Shown one piece after another: positions 61,201-64,000 of a stretch of DNA of 64,000 bases. The notes under the pieces were generated by a model. That model was not told the DNA's origin. It did no database searches and saw only the letters and a list, made by a program, of their open reading frames with translations. How positions within the stretch are numbered: position 1 is the stretch's first letter; each line of letters begins with the position of its first letter. The position numbers and the translations under genes were made by a program. The stretch spans positions 132,380 to 196,379 of the forward strand of contig LS998015.1 in assembly GCA_900498245.1 (NCBI GenBank), given 5' to 3'. Origin of the DNA: Candidatus Zixiibacteriota bacterium. Lineage in GTDB: Bacteria > Zixibacteria > MSB-5A5 > GN15 > PGXB01.

Positions 61201-64000
61201 TCAGATTTCCCGGAGTCGTGCCTCGATAAACCAGGAATCCAAAGTGGTCGCTCGAGGCTACCGAATCCCACATTATATCAATAGCGTCATAAAAGGGAAG
61301 ATATGTGAGCCTTGATACCGGCGAGACAGCTTTTATGGAGAAAGGAATTGAGGTTTGTCGATTAAACCCATCCTGAATAACCAGATGAAATGGAATTGAA
61401 CTCCCCGGGGTTCCATTATATGAAAAAACAAAGGGAGAGGAATTGTTTTTGACGGATTTTGCCAGAATTTCCCCGTAATAAACCGAATCGACCAGCGAGA
61501 AGAAACTTAAATTGGGATCGGTTGAGGACAGTACGGCTGAAATCCCGTCAATATCACCAAAGCCGTCATTTCTAAGATTAATTGGCAGTTCAATGATTTC
61601 ACCGGATTCGATTATACCGTTCCCATTCCCGTCCGAGAATCCAAGATTATCATCGTCGATGACATGGGCATCCTTCCGCAGTACGGGCGCATTTATCAGA
61701 ATTTGGTGATCTTCTGAATAATCCACGCCTGTCTTGCCCAGCAGAAAATTAAGCTTCCCAAAAACCTTCTGATCGGCCAGCGCCGCGTCAACCTCCAGTA
61801 CCAGATTGGCGGATGCTACGGCCCAGCCTCCGGAAATCACTGTACCAATATAGACACTGTCAGAAATTACTCGAATTTGCGATGTGTCTCCGCTGGAGAT
61901 CTTCACAAAGCAATTGGTGGCCGCAGCAAAGCTCTGGTTCTGAACTGTCACCAATAGTCCGATTCGCTCGCCGGCCTCGATTCTGCCATTATTATTGCCC
62001 AGGGTTCCGCCGGTTGAATCGTCATCCACAGCCAACTCACTGATATTCAAACCGGCCTTATCTTCCAAGGGACCAATGAAAATGGTGTCTGCAACCGGGC
62101 GATAGCCGGATTTGACGGCACTACAATAAATCGGACCCACATGGCCGAAGGTCCAGCTAGATTGCCCGAAATCAACCTGACCATAACTATCAGTGGTGTC
62201 CAAAAGGTAAATGGTGCTGTCATATTGCAGAATTACTTCTGCGCCCTGAACTGGTGAACCGCTGGCCTGGACAGTGGCGACAATTGACGAATAGTTGGCG
62301 TCAAGGGTTAGGTCAGAAGGATTCAAAGAAATCGTCATAACCTGGGGATTATCTGTCCAGACTTGCATTTCCGGATCGCCCATTAAAGTATAATATATTA
62401 TGGCGTCTCGCCTTGATCCGTCATAAAAGGCGTCACCAATAATACTCTGTTTGGCCAGATTTAGCGCTTTTCCCAAAGCATTATCATCGTCGGTATAGCA
62501 ATGCGTTACAAAAGATCCGGCCATGATATCCGTTGCAAAGGGATTGTCATGGGCTGAACTGGCTATAGAAGCCGCAGCCCCTCCCGATGGGGATAGAATC
62601 AAATGGCGGGTGATATGATCATAATTGAAATCGGATAGATCGCAGGCAATATTATAATATATCCCATATCGACCGGCATTACTCAAAGCATCCGCATCAG
62701 AGTTGCCGAAATCCTGACGGGTGTGACCGGGTCCGTCCACCATCACCCAGCAGGAGGGATTGCAGGAATGACTGGTGCCGAAAACCAGATTGTAACCCTG
62801 ATTCATGTAGCTGATTGCGCCTGCCTTGCTGAGATTCCCTTCAGATCCGTCAGTATTGAATTCATACAATTTGTCCTTCTGAATACCTGCGGGCATATTC
62901 CCGGCCACCGTTTCACATACTTCAGCACCGTCACCCTGGTAGAAGGTAAATGAGCCAAGCAGCAGGATTCTATCCTGATAATCAGTGTATTGGGCGGCCA
63001 TTGAATAATTCATAACTTTGCTGACAAACAATTGTGCCTCTGCCGGTGTCTGAACCGGAGCTCTGCCGACGCCTATCTCCGGAATCAGGTCGCAAGAATC
63101 GTCTATTTCCCCGTAATAGTGATTGCGGTTGGCATTCCATTCTCCGTCAAGGCAAGCATAATAATAATCGCTCAATCTTTCCAATCCGCCCAAATCACTA
63201 ATCCAAACCTTTCGTGCGGGAATAAGACTATTGTCACCTCCCAACAAGACCCATTTCGTCCCCCAATTGGCATAGGCATGCTTTATAAATCGGCGAATTC
63301 GGTCCTGGGTATCGGCACCCCCCGGAAAATTGGACTCAATCCAGCTGACTGTCCGGATTGCAGCATTTATACCAAATTGGGCTTTCCACTTGGCGAAAGC
63401 ATTAAACGATGATTTCAGCGTGTCGACAGTGATAATTAAATATGGAACCAAAGTATCTACATTCGACGGGATTTCCATGGCCAAGGAAAGGTTCGGCGTT
63501 ACTTTCGATTCGACCGGTATATTCGCGAACAAATTTATATCCGCGGGATTTGCCACAATTTTCTGCAGCTCGTTCTGCATCTCGGTTCCATAACCGGGGA
63601 AGACCTTTTTCCTGGCGATGAATTCTCCCGCCGGGGCGTCAGTCTCTAATCTCACCTCAATTTCCTGATACAAAACAAGGCGGCCAGTGGCGCTTTCAAG
63701 ATGCAAAGGTCGGAAGCTTAAGACTGCCAAATGGTTTCCCTCCTGATACCCCTCATAAGCCAGGGAAACCGTTTTGGTGAAATAATCAAGGGGCAGCGTG
63801 GTGCGTTCCGCCGTATCCGAATTGATTGCAATATAATGAAAGCCCTCTAGTATAGTGGAGTCAATGACTTGGAAAGATATATTTGATATCTTGTGATCAG
63901 AGGGCAGAATAAAGGTCCGATTAATACTCGGCAATCGATATGTTCCAAAAACTATATTCGGAGACGATCCGGGCCAGGCAATTGTCTCGATGCCATTTTC
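58241..64000 (-). CDS. Giant gingipain-like (C25) protease with VCBS repeats and sorting domain (5' end missing)
   Basis: The frame stays open to the window edge, so the start lies beyond and over 1,900 residues are present. Order: propeptide-like beta region; Peptidase_C25 catalytic domain (PYLIITVDTLKSSFNAFAKW, VLLGGDNSLIPAR, catalytic-His loop FGTSHSCN, catalytic-Cys strand YYNIACDLSDFNYD); Ig/CARDB-like repeats with LVVTVQNQSF-type units; FG-GAP/VCBS repeats (VADLDNNGSGEILFSKGN, VADINGDGYKEVVIAD); an Ig-like 'SWSAVRGSI' domain; a GGGGGSC linker; and the FlgD-like sorting domain (NPNFPNPFNASTRID ... TASGIYLYRIKAG). Exported surface peptidase of the host; family cleaves after Arg/Lys and helps secretion or nutrition. 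Confidence 0.88.
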   Translation of the reverse strand, partial: ENGIETIAWPGSSPNIVFGTYRLPSINRTFILPSDHKISNISFQVIDSTILEGFHYIAINSDTAERTTLPLDYFTKTVSLAYEGYQEGNHLAVLSFRPLHLESATGRLVLYQEIEVRLETDAPAGEFIARKKVFPGYGTEMQNELQKIVANPADINLFANIPVESKVTPNLSLAMEIPSNVDTLVPYLIITVDTLKSSFNAFAKWKAQFGINAAIRTVSWIESNFPGGADTQDRIRRFIKHAYANWGTKWVLLGGDNSLIPARKVWISDLGGLERLSDYYYACLDGEWNANRNHYYGEIDDSCDLIPEIGVGRAPVQTPAEAQLFVSKVMNYSMAAQYTDYQDRILLLGSFTFYQGDGAEVCETVAGNMPAGIQKDKLYEFNTDGSEGNLSKAGAISYMNQGYNLVFGTSHSCNPSCWVMVDGPGHTRQDFGNSDADALSNAGRYGIYYNIACDLSDFNYDHITRHLILSPSGGAAASIASSAHDNPFATDIMAGSFVTHCYTDDDNALGKALNLAKQSIIGDAFYDGSRRDAIIYYTLMGDPEMQVWTDNPQVMTISLNPSDLTLDANYSSIVATVQASGSPVQGAEVILQYDSTIYLLDTTDSYGQVDFGQSSWTFGHVGPIYCSAVKSGYRPVADTIFIGPLEDKAGLNISELAVDDDSTGGTLGNNNGRIEAGERIGLLVTVQNQSFAAATNCFVKISSGDTSQIRVISDSVYIGTVISGGWAVASANLVLEVDAALADQKVFGKLNFLLGKTGVDYSEDHQILINAPVLRKDAHVIDDDNLGFSDGNGNGIIESGEIIELPINLRNDGFGDIDGISAVLSSTDPNLSFFSLVDSVYYGEILAKSVKNNSSPFVFSYNGTPGSSIPFHLVIQDGFNRQTSIPFSIKAVSPVSRLTYLPFYDAIDIMWDSVASSDHFGFLVYRGTTPGNLNRVVSEPIEAASHYLDKGLNIDQTYYYRISMLDSSGNESVMSQLLTAATNPSVDPDFPGSIPQTFPWEVSVADLDNNGSGEILFSKGNTVYAYNSDGTSYINGANGALFSVQGADFIYTSPAVADINGDGYKEVVIADAAGTNYQIHCRKIYGQQVLGVSGWPKNLGGTAKAFFTAPVLADLNNDGLHEVILNTDDGKIHVWKNDGSGFLQSGDVFYNSGVTGSSMTSPAVGDINGDGVLDIIYTSKDSKLYAFNQSGQVLNNFPVTLESGNYQLSDPIIGEFDGAFTGQEIAVQGGQKHIHLIRGDGSEPAAWPFARSGVNKPFYSQPAAASGDINHDGVMELIATLNDRIYAIDLSGQCLAGWPKQISNLASVERSSTPLVADVDGNDTADVVAVFGNRDIYAFDKDGLQISGFPISAKGGALTLGRTADSSSVRCVSVSDSLWSWELGEYNPGLLYSDQINHDAHHSGNSWGHEPVSSAISISPTPVYTSQSKTVSITVTDPDAAIGDQITFSWSAVRGSIVNQNSNTTNYSAPGSAGNDTIRVLFYDKAGNSTKKSIVFYVNSSGGGGGGSCPFLTVWDGHGYVEENTILTQSEYSPKGSPVVDYYMLQQAPVPIEDRYRIRIEERQNEISYIDEVKLLKVPARNGISALVTPEGQIFYPEMKIEPVRAYDSKGSDVLSQIKNKDNVIFKADGSGWLIVDYDMPAGSDNEGYLNYFGAMKDYCPPPIQRKLNANDSGSYTGTSLPAIPSRLELSYKTVDGDWIKLADCPSRDYTADMFSTINLPTEGNPIQIKYEWTNGWKVDQLPLIIPAKIEPIVNPLSPSKGHHSINGEVTRLINTSDNDFAVLRKGESLELTLPIPPGEPSDSGDSYIVYARGYYVVSDEETANVPLVFALNPNFPNPFNASTRIDFTIPNQSMVELKIFNINGQAVRTLVCKVMSAGMHSVIWDGKDNFGRETASGIYLYRIKAGDLTAIRKMTLLK

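Overview
The window looks like one chromosomal contig of an uncultivated Gram-negative bacterium. Both edges carry very large exported proteins that end in a FlgD-like/Por-type C-terminal sorting module (conserved PNPFN and the pattern WDGK....G...ASG.Y.Y....K), together with LVIVD beta-propeller repeats, type I dockerins and a gingipain-like protease. That combination is typical of Zixibacteria and related FCB-superphylum candidate phyla. This placement is inference from protein style only; there is no rRNA in the window.

Layout. (1) 1-6.2 kb is host-like: a truncated secreted protein, an LVIVD/dockerin protein, an orphan dockerin fragment, and a membrane protein with C-terminal TPRs. (2) About 6.3-18.1 kb is an integration hotspot: three tyrosine recombinases, the relic of a fourth, three tRNA 3'-end sequences, and a complete tRNA-Thr(GGU) gene whose anticodon loop is split by a 210-nt insert with group I intron features. 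Between recombinases 1 and 2 lies a two-gene operon, a PHP-domain SMC-like ATPase (TrlF-like) plus a DUF2779 nuclease-like protein. Between 2 and 3 lies a PP-loop ATPase/TudS-like pair. (3) 18.7-31 kb holds XRE regulators, a decayed transposase, a metabolic cluster (alpha/alpha-toroid membrane protein, B12-type radical SAM protein, Cys-rich partner, aldehyde dehydrogenase, divergent GNAT) and a Fic + Mrr-like nuclease pair. (4) 31.3-39.5 kb is a defence block: a six-gene CBASS-like operon (LexA-like repressor, DUF2188, CD-NTase, SLATT 2TM protein, 4TM protein, unknown), then a TIR-TM / GIY-YIG / zinc-ribbon operon and an XRE-ImmA pair. (5) 39.6-43.7 kb is a plasmid-like recombination module: DUF932, a RecB-type nuclease, a single-strand-annealing-like protein, and a divergent VirD4/HerA-like ATPase. 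(6) 43.9-47.1 kb is a second CBASS-like operon with the same head (LexA-like repressor, then DUF2188) but a different effector set and an AGS-C CD-NTase. (7) 47.4-58.2 kb has an AbiE toxin-antitoxin pair, an M48 protease, a DUF5677-like protein, a DUF932 copy stopped by one amber codon, and a C39-like cysteine peptidase-like protein. (8) From 58.2 kb to the edge is a giant C25-like protease gene, again host-like.

How it fits together. Genes between about 6.3 and 58.2 kb are mostly anti-phage, recombination and regulatory modules, i.e. a defence island grown by repeated site-specific integration. Two regulatory signatures cross module borders. A 16-bp inverted repeat TTGCC-N6-GGCAA abuts the -35 box of five promoters (three XRE genes, recombinase 3, the annealing-protein operon). 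Several regulator genes have near-consensus promoters placed so close to the ATG that their mRNAs should be leaderless. The strongest candidates for something undescribed are the twin LexA/DUF2188-headed CBASS operons, including a DUF2188-type tail copied onto the SLATT effector, and the intron-split tRNA-Thr that overlaps an integrase attachment site.
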